Positions 1 through 8,487 of a stretch of 64,000 nt of DNA are shown in pieces (the first letter of the stretch is position 1; every line of letters begins with the position of its first letter). The stretch is from Bradyrhizobium sp. (lineage in GTDB: Bacteria > Pseudomonadota > Alphaproteobacteria > Rhizobiales > Xanthobacteraceae): the NCBI RefSeq assembly GCF_016213215.1, contig NZ_JACRAW010000154.1:1-64000 (forward strand), in the 5' to 3' direction. The notes beneath the pieces were generated by a model. That model searched no databases. It saw only the letters and a list, made by a program, of their open reading frames with translations, and had not been told where the DNA came from. The translations under genes were made by a program, and so were the position numbers.

Positions 1-393
1 ACGCGGGCGCGCCCCGGCTTCACCGCCTCAACCTCCTCGGTTGAGGTGTTGTGGAATGACTCGGTTGTCGCCGTCGTTCCTCCAGGTAACACCTGGGAAA
101 CCTACGATTTCGCGGTCGTCGGAACCGGCGGACAGGACCGCTTGACCTTCCGCGAGGTGGCGGGCCAGGGCGGCGACGGGCTCGGTGCTCTATATGACAA
201 TGTTGCATTGACGCCCACGTCGACGAGCGCGGCACCGGCCGCCACCTTGGCCAGTGCAGATCGGTCGATCGATCTCATGAGGCAGTACACAGCGACGAGC
301 CTGGTCAGTGCCGGTTCTAATCTGAGCAGTTCTCTTGCAGGCGCGTCGGCGAATGCTTCGGTCGACCAGACACTGGCGTTGCCGTTGCATTAG
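1..393 (+). CDS. C-terminal end of a repetitive surface/calcium-binding-type protein (5' partial)
   Basis: The reading frame is open from the first base, so the true start lies outside the window; about 130 residues are visible. The visible part carries a beta-sandwich-like segment (VEVLWND, then a TWETYDFAVVGTGG stretch and a GDGLGALYDNV stretch). This pattern recurs in large secreted adhesin or VCBS/RTX-type proteins of rhizobia, where repeats end in a DNV motif. It is followed by a Ser/Ala/Thr-rich tail of about 60 residues. I infer a large exported surface protein at the edge of the polysaccharide locus. The family is recognised only by repeat style, so the exact product is uncertain. No transcription terminator is obvious after the stop. 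Confidence 0.6.
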   Translation, partial: TRARPGFTASTSSVEVLWNDSVVAVVPPGNTWETYDFAVVGTGGQDRLTFREVAGQGGDGLGALYDNVALTPTSTSAAPAATLASADRSIDLMRQYTATSLVSAGSNLSSSLAGASANASVDQTLALPLH

Positions 394-873
394 CTGGCTG
401 AGGCCGCCTCAGTGGAGGAAGGTGAATCCAGTCCGCGATGCTCGCGGGCACGGGTTCACCTTCGCCCGGCGCCGCACCTGAAAATGGTCGTTCCCGGCAG
501 GCCATTGCACTCCTGCTCGCGAAATGGATTGAAAACACGCGTGGGAAACCGGTTTCCCGCGCTCCTGGCGCCGTGGCGGTTCGCCGTACTAACGGAGACG
601 GTGTCCGCGAAACGCTATGCGCCGCACCATTCTAATCAGGCTTGACGCTCCCGCGTGCGGACGATCAAGCAGCCGATCTTCCGCCGACAGTACCGCGACA
701 ACGATCGGGCCAGCCGGCGCGGAACGGCGGGATAGTTGACAACGGTCAACTCGGGCGCGCGCGAACTTCGCACTACTTCCATAGAGGCACTCTAGTTGAC
801 GCGGTCCGCCCGCCTTTTGTGGGGGGTACGTTCATTGCCGAAGAGATCGATTTTCAACTAAATCGCGATCCCA
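394..873. other. Intergenic region, 480 bp, with EPS-type palindrome
   Basis: No convincing gene is seen; the short open frames here have neither a ribosome site nor a recognisable product. It holds the palindrome at 735-750, which probably belongs to the promoter of the glycosyltransferase at 874. Confidence 0.6.
735..750 (+). promoter_or_regulatory. Palindromic EPS-locus box 1
   Basis: GTTGACAACGGTCAAC is a perfect 6-bp inverted repeat with a 4-bp spacer. It lies 123 bases before the glycosyltransferase start at 874. A possible -10, TACTTC, begins at 774, three bases further away than in the best-conserved boxes. The layout TTGAC-N4-GTCAA is that of the CRP/FNR superfamily. Confidence 0.6.
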
Positions 874-1917
874 ATGGTTCTTGATGATCCCATGACGTCC
901 TCCGATGTCGTCCCGACCGGTTCCCCCTATCCGTTCGTGACGATCGCTATTCCGACGTTCAATCGGGCGGCGCTCCTGAAGGGCTGCGTCACCTCGGCGC
1001 TGTCGCAGACCTATCCGCATTTCGAAGTCGTCGTCTCGAACAACGCCTCTTCCGACGAGACCGAAGACGTCCTGAGCGGATTCAAGGACGCACGATTGCG
1101 CATCATAAACCAGCAAACGAACATTGGCCTGCTACCGAACTGGAACGCCTGTCTTGCAAGCGCGAAAGGCGACTACATCGTTTTCGTTTCCGACGACGAC
1201 AGAATTGCGCCTTGGCTGCTGGAGCGATGCGCTCGCCTCATCACCCAGCAGCCACACCTTTCGACCGTCATTGCGCTGAGCAATGTCCACGCAGCTTCGT
1301 TCGGACGAACGAAGGCGGCGCGCACCAGCCGATCCCGGGATACCGGCATCTGGGACGGTACAGATATCCTGACGGACTTCCTGACGGATCAGGTCACGGT
1401 GGCGATCTGCAGCGTCGCCATGAGCACCGCGCTCCTGCGCGCGCGCGGCGGCTTCCCACTCGACCTGCCGCACACCGCGGACGTCGGCGCCTGGGCACCC
1501 CTGCTGTTGCTCGGCAAGGCCGGCTTCGTCAACGAGGCCTGCGCCACGTTCACATGTCACAACAATTCCGAGACGGCACGGTTGGGCGTCGAACAACTGC
1601 TGTACGACGGACGGAAAGCGGCCGACCTGATCGCAAGCACCGCGGACCTCCATGTCGCCGACCCGCAGCAGCGCAAGGCCATCAAGGTCCAGGCCCAGCG
1701 CCACTTCGCACACCGCGCGCTGATTGCCTTGTCCGACTATCGCAGCAGCGGCGGCGCGGTCCGACAGATGTTGAACGTCGCGTGGCGCTTCCGCCACGAC
1801 CTGTACAACGCCAGCTTGCACGCAGTCCTGCGCTTCATCGCCGTCGCCTTTATTCCGCAATCCTTTGCCGCCAAGCTGCGCCAGCTGAGGCATAGCACAT
1901 TGGCGCGCCCGGCCTGA
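874..1917 (+). CDS. Glycosyltransferase family 2
   Basis: A 347-residue GT-A fold glycosyltransferase that would transfer a sugar from a nucleotide sugar to a lipid-linked repeat unit on the cytoplasmic side of the membrane. The N-terminus has the family signature VTIAIPTFNRAALL followed by NNASSDET, and an acidic DDD metal/nucleotide-binding motif at about residue 106 (FVSDDDRI). Length is normal for the family. An internal ATG at 892 is an alternative start. The gene stands alone between two gaps that each contain an EPS-type palindrome. Donor and acceptor sugars cannot be read from the sequence. Confidence 0.85.
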   Translation: MVLDDPMTSSDVVPTGSPYPFVTIAIPTFNRAALLKGCVTSALSQTYPHFEVVVSNNASSDETEDVLSGFKDARLRIINQQTNIGLLPNWNACLASAKGDYIVFVSDDDRIAPWLLERCARLITQQPHLSTVIALSNVHAASFGRTKAARTSRSRDTGIWDGTDILTDFLTDQVTVAICSVAMSTALLRARGGFPLDLPHTADVGAWAPLLLLGKAGFVNEACATFTCHNNSETARLGVEQLLYDGRKAADLIASTADLHVADPQQRKAIKVQAQRHFAHRALIALSDYRSSGGAVRQMLNVAWRFRHDLYNASLHAVLRFIAVAFIPQSFAAKLRQLRHSTLARPA

Positions 1918-2221
1918 CAACATATCGCCCGGCGCAGGCGCTCGCCCGCTGCCCAGGACAACGGCCTTGCCTGGGAATCACAATGTTTTCACCCCTTGCG
2001 CCTGACGCTTGCCTTATTGACAGCCGTCAACTCTCCCAGCCCCGTATGCGCGAAGTTTCGCTCGCAGGAGCGATTGCATGGTCCTCAGGTTATACAGGTT
2101 CCTCTTCGATCTTCCGCCGCATGAACCGCAGTGCCGTTTAAACGTCACGATTGAGCGACGAGATCGCGATACAGTTTGTTCACGCACTCTGATTGGTCGT
2201 GTGTAGCGAGACCTTGCACCT
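1918..2221. other. Intergenic region, 304 bp, with EPS-type palindrome
   Basis: No gene is seen. It holds the palindrome at 2017-2030 and, further down, an AT-rich GTTATACAG stretch near 2089 that could be a -10 region for the flippase gene. Confidence 0.5.
2017..2030 (+). promoter_or_regulatory. Palindromic EPS-locus box 2
   Basis: TTGACAGCCGTCAA, a perfect 5-bp inverted repeat with 4-bp spacer, 191 bases before the flippase start. Unlike most of the other boxes it has no TA-starting hexamer at the shared distance, so its promoter geometry may differ. Confidence 0.55.
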
Positions 2222-3490
2222 ATGCCCGCCTCAGTGAGCAGGCTTCTCGTCGACTTGGCAGTCATGGCCATGCGCGCCAGCGTGATGGCCGCCAAGTTCG
2301 CCCTTGCAATCTTCATTGCACGCTATCTTGATCTATCATCACTGGGTTTGTATGGGCTCGCTGCCGGCGCCATCGCGATTGTTCCGGTGGTCGTCAATGT
2401 CGGAATGAACCACCTGGTAATGCGCGATGCAGTCGCTGCCTCGCCCGCCGAGTTGACGAATAGCCTACGCTACTATTGGAGCTTCGTGACGTCGATTTAT
2501 GTCATCCTGCTGGCGCTGGCCGTTCCGCTCACGATTGCGCTCGACACTTCCGCTTTATGGATCTTTGTCATCGCGGTGATGTGGTTTGAGCATATCGGCT
2601 ACGACGTGTTCTATCTTTTCTCCAACACGCAGCGTCACGTTTCGGCGAATGCGACCGTCTTCCTGCGCGGCGGCGCGTGGATTCTCGTCTACGTTCCGCT
2701 CGCCATTTGGGAGCCACACCTCAGGACGCTTTCGCACCTGTTCGGGTTCTGGCTGGCGGGCGGTATGCTTTCGCTTCTGCTGTTCGCATGGATGAGCTGG
2801 TCGTGGCCGTGGCGAGAGGCATTTTCCCTGCCATTCAAGCCGGGCGTGGTTGCGACCGCAATCCGGAAGTCCGCGCTCTTCTATGTCGGCGATCTCGGCT
2901 TCGTTGCGAGCCAGTACCTCGATCGATACCTTGTCACGTTGTTCCTGGGTTTGAAGGTCGCCGGCATCTACTTTCTGTTCTGGACCGTCGCGAATGCCGC
3001 AACTACCTTCATCGGATTGGTCGTCCAGCAGCAGCAACGCCCTCTCCTGATCAACGCGTACAGCGTCGGCGGGTTGGCCGCCCACTCCCAGCTCGCCTGG
3101 CGTTACATGCAGACAACGGTATTGGCCACCGTGGCCTTGAGCATTGCGACCGGGGTTGTTTTCCAAATCCTCTTGCCGTGGCTGGGTCCGCCCTCAATTG
3201 CCGACCAGTTGCCTGCGTTCTGGTTGATAATTGCCGGTATGGCGTTCCGCTGCCTGGCGGATTTCGGGGCGATGAGTCTGTTCACCGCATACCGCGATCG
3301 CCTCACGACGCTCACCAACCTTGTGTCGGTAGGAGTATTGGCGATTGCGCAAACAGCACTCGTGCCGTTCGCGGGACTCTACGGCGCTGGTGGCGCGATC
3401 CTGATCACGTTTGTCGGAATATCGCTTTGGCGTTACCTGCTGGTGTTTGATTCTTCACTCGTGAAGCCAGAAAGTACGGCGGCACCATGA
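2222..3490 (+). CDS. Wzx-type polysaccharide flippase
   Basis: A 422-residue integral membrane protein made almost wholly of hydrophobic helices (roughly 12), with the layout of the polysaccharide-exporter/MATE-like flippases that move undecaprenyl-linked repeat units across the inner membrane. The first helix pair (MAMRASVMAAKFALAIFIARYL, then GLYGLAAGAIAIVPVVVN) resembles the usual Wzx N-terminus. It overlaps the next glycosyltransferase by 4 bases (ATGA), so the two are translationally coupled. Placement beside glycosyltransferases and a Wzy-like polymerase supports the call. Sequence alone does not show the substrate. Confidence 0.8.
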   Translation: MPASVSRLLVDLAVMAMRASVMAAKFALAIFIARYLDLSSLGLYGLAAGAIAIVPVVVNVGMNHLVMRDAVAASPAELTNSLRYYWSFVTSIYVILLALAVPLTIALDTSALWIFVIAVMWFEHIGYDVFYLFSNTQRHVSANATVFLRGGAWILVYVPLAIWEPHLRTLSHLFGFWLAGGMLSLLLFAWMSWSWPWREAFSLPFKPGVVATAIRKSALFYVGDLGFVASQYLDRYLVTLFLGLKVAGIYFLFWTVANAATTFIGLVVQQQQRPLLINAYSVGGLAAHSQLAWRYMQTTVLATVALSIATGVVFQILLPWLGPPSIADQLPAFWLIIAGMAFRCLADFGAMSLFTAYRDRLTTLTNLVSVGVLAIAQTALVPFAGLYGAGGAILITFVGISLWRYLLVFDSSLVKPESTAAP

Positions 3491-4419
3491 AAATATTTAG
3501 CATTTGTTGCGTTCGGGACGAGAACGATATCGTTGGGGAGACGTTGAAGGCGGCTCTAGGCTGGAGCGACAGAATCTTTGTGTTTGATAATGGCAGCGTC
3601 GATGGAACGTGGGATACGGTGCAGGACATTGCGAAAGCAAATTCAAAGATCGAGATTGTCGGTCATGATGACCGCACTTTCACCGATGAGATGCGCGGGG
3701 AAATATACGAATCCTACAGGAGCATGGCCTCTCCCGGCGATTGGTGGTGCAGACTCGATTCCGACGAAATATACATTGATGATCCCGCCCGTTTTCTTGC
3801 GGAGGTTCCCGACAAATACGGCTTTGTGCTCTCTGCTACATTCAACTTCTATTTCACCGATCTTGATCTTCGCAGCTATGAACAGAGTCCGTCGGAATGG
3901 CTCGCCAGACCGGTTCGAGAACGGCTCAAATTCTATCAAAACAACTGGAGCGAACCTCGGTTCGTCCGCCATCGGAATGATCTTGAATGGGGCGGATTGA
4001 TCTGGCCCGATAACCACGGCCGCACGTATCCCGTGCGGATACGGCTCAGACACTATCCGTACCGATCTCCGGCGCAGATATCCAGCCGACTCGAGATACG
4101 CCAACGGCAGCCCACACTCTTTAAGCACGAGGCCAACCGGTCTCTCGCTGCGCCGAAAGAAGTACGGCCAGATTGGTCCGACCAGTATATCGCGACGGCC
4201 ACGTTCGAGAGAGCCTCTTGGCAGGATCGAGTAATGAGAGCTGCTGAATGCGATGTGGATCTTGGAGATGCGACTTTGGTCAGTCGTAACGAGTTGATGC
4301 CGCCGCTCCCACTGCCCGCGGTCGATTTGGTGAAGGCTGGTTTGCAGGCGACACCTGTTGGTCGAGCGATATTGTCCCCTCTCCTGAAATGGCGCCGAAG
4401 CCAGGCTAGTCGCCGGTGA
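3487..4419 (+). CDS. Glycosyltransferase family 2-like protein
   Basis: A 310-residue protein whose start (ICCVRDENDIVGETLKAAL, then FDNGSVDGTW) matches the family 2 glycosyltransferases that begin with a short ENDI-type motif. The acidic motif LDSDE at about residue 91 is the likely nucleotide-sugar/metal site. A central region rich in Tyr, Arg and Trp and an RLRHYPYRS segment follow. The start overlaps the flippase stop by 4 bases, indicating an operon. Base composition looks more AT-rich than the catabolic genes to the right, as is common in polysaccharide loci. Sugar specificity unknown. Confidence 0.8.
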   Translation: MKIFSICCVRDENDIVGETLKAALGWSDRIFVFDNGSVDGTWDTVQDIAKANSKIEIVGHDDRTFTDEMRGEIYESYRSMASPGDWWCRLDSDEIYIDDPARFLAEVPDKYGFVLSATFNFYFTDLDLRSYEQSPSEWLARPVRERLKFYQNNWSEPRFVRHRNDLEWGGLIWPDNHGRTYPVRIRLRHYPYRSPAQISSRLEIRQRQPTLFKHEANRSLAAPKEVRPDWSDQYIATATFERASWQDRVMRAAECDVDLGDATLVSRNELMPPLPLPAVDLVKAGLQATPVGRAILSPLLKWRRSQASRR

Positions 4420-4524
4420 ACGGTTTCGAAGCGCATATCTGGGATGCGACGACCTTAGGCGCGTTACGATGCAGGTCGATCGCTAAGAATGCTTCGCGAA
4501 CGGATGGGCTGGCAATGAATGCGC

Positions 4525-5493
4525 CTACTGCAAGCTGCCATGGGCCTGGGCAGCGATTACGGGCGCAACTCCGCGCGTGAACAAAATATCTGCCTGGTAG
4601 TTCGGAACGCCGTCCAGTCGTTGCAGAGGCGTTAGCTGATGCCGCTGCTTAATGTACCACTGTCGGTTATAGGAGTTTTCGATAAAGTAGGCTGAAAATC
4701 CGGCGGCTCGCATACGCTGGAATATGTCGGGCCATTCGTCGCACGGCGCTACTTCGACAATAAGGGTCACAAAGTCCGGGTAGAGTTCGAGGGTGTCAAG
4801 AAAGCGGTGCATCACAGGCACTTCGCCCCCCTCGATGTCCATCTTGATAAGCCGAAGTCTGGAACGCTCCTCGACTGTGAGAATCTGATCCAATGGTAGC
4901 GCTTCGACCGTGGCCTCAATCTTGGAGGTCGGTGATGCCAGAGTCGTTGTCAGGCCACGATTGCCGGCGGGACCGGCGTACAGGTTCAGCATTCCGGGTC
5001 CATCCGATACCGCCTTCTGCACGAGGCGAATGTTGCGCGCGTCATTCTCGCCTATATTTCGCGACAGCAGATCGAAGATGCTTGGCGAGGCTTCAATCGC
5101 TACTACCGAGCCGTGAGGCCCAACGAGGTGCGACGCCAAGAGGGTGTCGTAACCGACATTGGCGCCAATATCCACGCATATGTCCCCAGGCGACAATAGC
5201 TGCTCGATTACGGCGGATATATTCGGCTCCCAGGTTCCAAAGTGAAGGACCGTGTTCTGAATGGCGTCATGCGGGTCGCAAAGCATTGTTGACCCGAAAT
5301 AGGTGCGGGCGCGGTATCTCCCGCCAAGAAGCCTCAGTGCGACATTATACGCGCGGAGAAGCGTCGAGTTATGTGCCGGGGCGCTTTCGATGTAGGAGAG
5401 GATGTTCCTGTGTAGCCAAGCCGGCAGTTCGCGCACGGGGCGCTCGCGCCTGCCAAGCGCCACTCCCGAAGCTGTTCGCACGTCGATCTTCAT
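4525..5493 (-). CDS. FkbM-family SAM-dependent methyltransferase
   Basis: A 322-residue methyltransferase. The SAM-binding motif GDICVDIGANVGYDT is at about residues 103-117, followed by VAIEASPSIFDLL and, later, LIKMDIEGGE, the typical FkbM order. In this setting it probably O-methylates a sugar of the polymer (inference). A strong GGGAGG ribosome site six bases before the ATG at 5493 fixes the start. It lies 105 bases downstream of the chain-length gene on the same strand and may be its operon partner. Length is slightly above the family core because of a 100-residue N-terminal region. Confidence 0.85.
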   Translation of the reverse strand: MKIDVRTASGVALGRRERPVRELPAWLHRNILSYIESAPAHNSTLLRAYNVALRLLGGRYRARTYFGSTMLCDPHDAIQNTVLHFGTWEPNISAVIEQLLSPGDICVDIGANVGYDTLLASHLVGPHGSVVAIEASPSIFDLLSRNIGENDARNIRLVQKAVSDGPGMLNLYAGPAGNRGLTTTLASPTSKIEATVEALPLDQILTVEERSRLRLIKMDIEGGEVPVMHRFLDTLELYPDFVTLIVEVAPCDEWPDIFQRMRAAGFSAYFIENSYNRQWYIKQRHQLTPLQRLDGVPNYQADILFTRGVAPVIAAQAHGSLQ

Positions 5494-5598
5494 GCGGGCC
5501 TCCCTTGGCCATAACCGAACGCGTTTGGACGCGCGTCGAGCAGCGGCGCCGATGTCTGCTTTTCCTCACTCGACGTGGTTGATATTCGGCTCGATGCT

Positions 5599-7071
5599 TC
5601 ACCCAAAATAGACATCCTTCGACCCCTCCTTTCTCTGCCGGGCAGCCAGCAAGTCGACCGGATCGTCGTCCCGGACACCAGGTGCGCGGTCCCGGTGTGG
5701 ATGCAGGGAAGCTCTCGCGAGTTCCGGCCCGACGATCAACGCACAGCCAAGCAAGAGACCACCGGCCATTGCCAAGGCAATGAGATGCGGGATCTGCGGA
5801 AACACAGGCGCCGTCGGGGAGATCGCTTTCTGCATGACTCTCAGGCTCGAGAGCTGACTCTTCTTGGCGACCTCGGAACTAATCTCCTCCTCCACCATCC
5901 GGCTTGCATAGTGAGCGGCGGCGGTAGACGCGGTGGTGAGAAAGCGTTTCAACCTGCCATACTCTGCTTCCTTCGAGGAGAGCAACGCCAGTTCCTTGTT
6001 CACGTTCTCGAGTTCAGTGCCAAGTTGGTTCAGCAGGTCTGTCGTTCCAACAAGCTCGGCGTTGACCTTCATGAGCTGCGCCATGTTGTCCTGATAGACC
6101 TTTATCAGGAGCAAGGGAGGAGCCTCCTCGAACTGCTCCGGCTGCTTTTCTCCAGGCCTTCCCAGTCCCCCGATTATTCTCACCATCTGGCTGACGGTTT
6201 TGGACTGAGCGACCGGCTTCAGGTGCTCCAGTTGAGTTACGATCGCTTGTTTCTGCCCTTTCTTCTCTTCAATTGCTCCTCGCGTCGTGGACATCAATGC
6301 TGCCAGGTCGGTCGCCCGCTTGAGCAGAAGCTGCCGCTGCTCGTCAACCGAATAGATCGATGCCCTGACGGAAAAGCTCTCCAGGTTGGCAGCCGCTGTT
6401 TCGGCATCCTGTTCGAGACGTTTCGTCTGTTGCTGGAAGAATTCCTGCGCTCCGGGCAGCTGCACCTCGGCGTTATTAACGGCTACCAGCGAATTTGCGA
6501 GCTCGTTCAAAAAGCTTGCGGCGATCGACGGATCGGCGTGGCGAAAACTTATTCTCAATAGATCGGATCTGCCTTCCTGCTTGGCAACGACCCGGTCCCG
6601 CAACCCGAGGATGGCCGACTCCTTGCGGTCTGCATCAGCCTGCGTCTCAGCATTTGTCGGCTCGTAGGCTTCAGCATGCCTGACTTCCTTTGCCCACGCC
6701 AAGAACTGGGCCATGAGCGTTGGGTTCGGATCAGAAGACAATCGATCGTACCCGACCTCCTTCGCCGCCTGCTGAATGACGGTATCAATTTTGGCGAGGC
6801 GCGCCAGCGACTCCATGCGGCTTTGAAGATCAATACCCTCGCCAAGGGCAGCGTTCCCCGAACGCTCCTTAATGCCCTGCCCGGAGCGCAAAAGTGTATA
6901 CGCCTCGTAGCGTTCACCGGCCATCGCATAATACAGGAAGGCGGCGCTGGCCGTGAAAAGCAGGCACAGGTACAGGATCCATTGTCGGCGCCAGAAAAGC
7001 CGCAAGATGCCGCGTTCCACTGTTGACCTCGCTCGTTCGTACCCTGCTCGCATAGCCTCTACGTGAAGCAC
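5599..7071 (-). CDS. Polysaccharide chain-length determinant / ExoP-type co-polymerase lacking the kinase domain
   Basis: About 490 residues with Wzz topology: a first membrane helix near residues 31-49 (WILYLCLLFTASAAFLYYAM), a long alpha-helical periplasmic region with coiled-coil character, a GNVR-like stretch before the second helix (EAEYGRLKRFL), and a second helix near residue 440. The protein stops about 30 residues after that, so the Walker-type tyrosine-kinase domain of ExoP/Wzc is absent. It would control polymer length together with the Wzy-like protein encoded divergently at 7227. The upstream start is GTG at 7071, and an ATG at 7053 is equally possible. The divergent promoter region holds an EPS-type palindrome. 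Confidence 0.82.
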   Translation of the reverse strand: MLHVEAMRAGYERARSTVERGILRLFWRRQWILYLCLLFTASAAFLYYAMAGERYEAYTLLRSGQGIKERSGNAALGEGIDLQSRMESLARLAKIDTVIQQAAKEVGYDRLSSDPNPTLMAQFLAWAKEVRHAEAYEPTNAETQADADRKESAILGLRDRVVAKQEGRSDLLRISFRHADPSIAASFLNELANSLVAVNNAEVQLPGAQEFFQQQTKRLEQDAETAAANLESFSVRASIYSVDEQRQLLLKRATDLAALMSTTRGAIEEKKGQKQAIVTQLEHLKPVAQSKTVSQMVRIIGGLGRPGEKQPEQFEEAPPLLLIKVYQDNMAQLMKVNAELVGTTDLLNQLGTELENVNKELALLSSKEAEYGRLKRFLTTASTAAAHYASRMVEEEISSEVAKKSQLSSLRVMQKAISPTAPVFPQIPHLIALAMAGGLLLGCALIVGPELARASLHPHRDRAPGVRDDDPVDLLAARQRKEGSKDVYFG

Positions 7072-7082
7072 CTGGACAGATA

Positions 7083-7096
7083 TTGACGACGGTCAA
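7083..7096 (+). promoter_or_regulatory. Palindromic EPS-locus box 3
   Basis: TTGACGACGGTCAA, a perfect 5-bp inverted repeat, between the divergent chain-length and polymerase genes. A TAGCTG hexamer starts at 7118, 28.5 bases from the box centre, the same spacing as in boxes 4, 5 and 6. Confidence 0.6.
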
Positions 7097-7226
7097 CTCG
7101 GATTTCGACAGATCACCTAGCTGCTTGTCATTGCTGCCATTCCCGGCGGCAGTCCGGCAAGGTCGCTGTTGCAGAGCGACCCAAGCAGGACCATGCGGCT
7201 AAGTAAGAGAGGCGGGTTGCTTCGTC

Positions 7227-8450
7227 GTGCAAAACTTGACTGTAAGCAGAGAACGAGCCGCCCACATCGTTCCCGCGTCCGTGGCGATTCAGCACCAGTT
7301 CTTCCCGGTGACCTGCCTGGGTCTCGTGCTCCTGAATCTATTCACTTTCGCTTACCACTTTACAGGATCTACTCTATTCAACACGCTCAGCAACTCCGTG
7401 AGCCTTTTGCTTATTTCGTTTTCAGTCTACGTTCTAATCCTCGGCAAAGAGGGTAGCGGTTTCTATAAGATCCTCTTGGTATTTGCCTGTGTTCTCGTCG
7501 GCACGAGCTTTCTGGCCAACTTCGGCGCTTTCGAGATTGCGGATGCCCTGAAGCTCTTGTCGTTGTATACGTTCTATATTGCGGGCCGAAGCGTTGGGGC
7601 GCGCTGGCACCCTGTCGAGAAGCTATGCATCTACGCTCTTGTCGCTCTGCCCTTCATATTCAAGCTGGTGGGCACGACAAAACTCTTCGTCGGGGCCGAC
7701 TTTCCCGACGTTTTCGCGTACTTCCCGAACACAAACACGGCAGCACTATATTTTACTGCATCGCTCTTTGCTTTGTCGCACTGGTTCGAAAGCAAAATTC
7801 TGATACTGCAGTTCGTCAATGTAGTGGTGATGAATAGAGTCGGCGCCGCCTTGGCAACCATTCTGGCTATCGCCATGTGCTCTGTCTTTCCCCTAAGTAA
7901 GGCTAAGTTCGTTGCGCTGTTCGCTTTGGTGATCGCAAGCCTTTTTGCCTACGCGCTTGGCGCTTTGGATCGTTTGCTGACGGGTCTGGACGCCATAGCC
8001 TTGATCTGGAGTTTGGACCCCAGCACCGTCTCGCGGATGACCTACAAGCAATTGATCCATTTGACGGGCACGACAGATTTGTCCGCGTTCTTCCGCATCA
8101 TTCATTGGACAAACATATGGGACTACTATTCGTCGCAGGGGCTCGGCGGAATATTGTTCGGTTACGGCGCAGGTCAGACCTCAATCATAGCCGTCATTCC
8201 AGTGCCGCCCCATAACGATTACCTGCGCGTCCTGGCAGAATTTGGACCCTTGAGTTTCCTGGCATTTGTCGTTTTTGTGCTCAGTATCGTGTTTTCGCTG
8301 AAACAGCAGGGTGCGAAAACTCTGTTCACCGTGCTGCTCATATATTTCCTCTCCGAAAATCTGATCGACAACTTTACGTCGATGACACTGTTCTTCTCGT
8401 ATGCCGGTCGGCTTACGTCCGCGGCGTCATCTGGCGACAGTTCCGCTTAG
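7227..8450 (+). CDS. Wzy-type polysaccharide polymerase (O-antigen ligase-like membrane protein)
   Basis: A 407-residue protein with about ten hydrophobic helices and, near residue 328, the motif PPHNDYLRVLAEFG, which is characteristic of the large periplasmic loop of O-antigen ligase/polymerase proteins. It should join lipid-linked repeat units in the periplasm, working with the flippase at 2222 and the chain-length protein at 5599. The start is a GTG with only a weak purine-rich stretch upstream. The gene lies about 130 bases downstream of box 3, and the next reading frame begins 37 bases after its stop. Confidence 0.82.
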   Translation: MQNLTVSRERAAHIVPASVAIQHQFFPVTCLGLVLLNLFTFAYHFTGSTLFNTLSNSVSLLLISFSVYVLILGKEGSGFYKILLVFACVLVGTSFLANFGAFEIADALKLLSLYTFYIAGRSVGARWHPVEKLCIYALVALPFIFKLVGTTKLFVGADFPDVFAYFPNTNTAALYFTASLFALSHWFESKILILQFVNVVVMNRVGAALATILAIAMCSVFPLSKAKFVALFALVIASLFAYALGALDRLLTGLDAIALIWSLDPSTVSRMTYKQLIHLTGTTDLSAFFRIIHWTNIWDYYSSQGLGGILFGYGAGQTSIIAVIPVPPHNDYLRVLAEFGPLSFLAFVVFVLSIVFSLKQQGAKTLFTVLLIYFLSENLIDNFTSMTLFFSYAGRLTSAASSGDSSA

Positions 8451-8487
8451 CTTGCCTGGTGCCCGCTGCTTGAGGACGAAATCACCA

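Noticed and set aside
796..808. A second TTGAC near box 1 followed by a GGTCC stretch
   Set aside because: The spacer is three instead of four and the right half lacks the CAA end, so it does not match the palindrome.
8401..8487. N-terminal extension of paralogue A from 8401
   Set aside because: It overlaps the polymerase gene in another frame and lacks similarity to the sister protein, while 8488 has a ribosome site.
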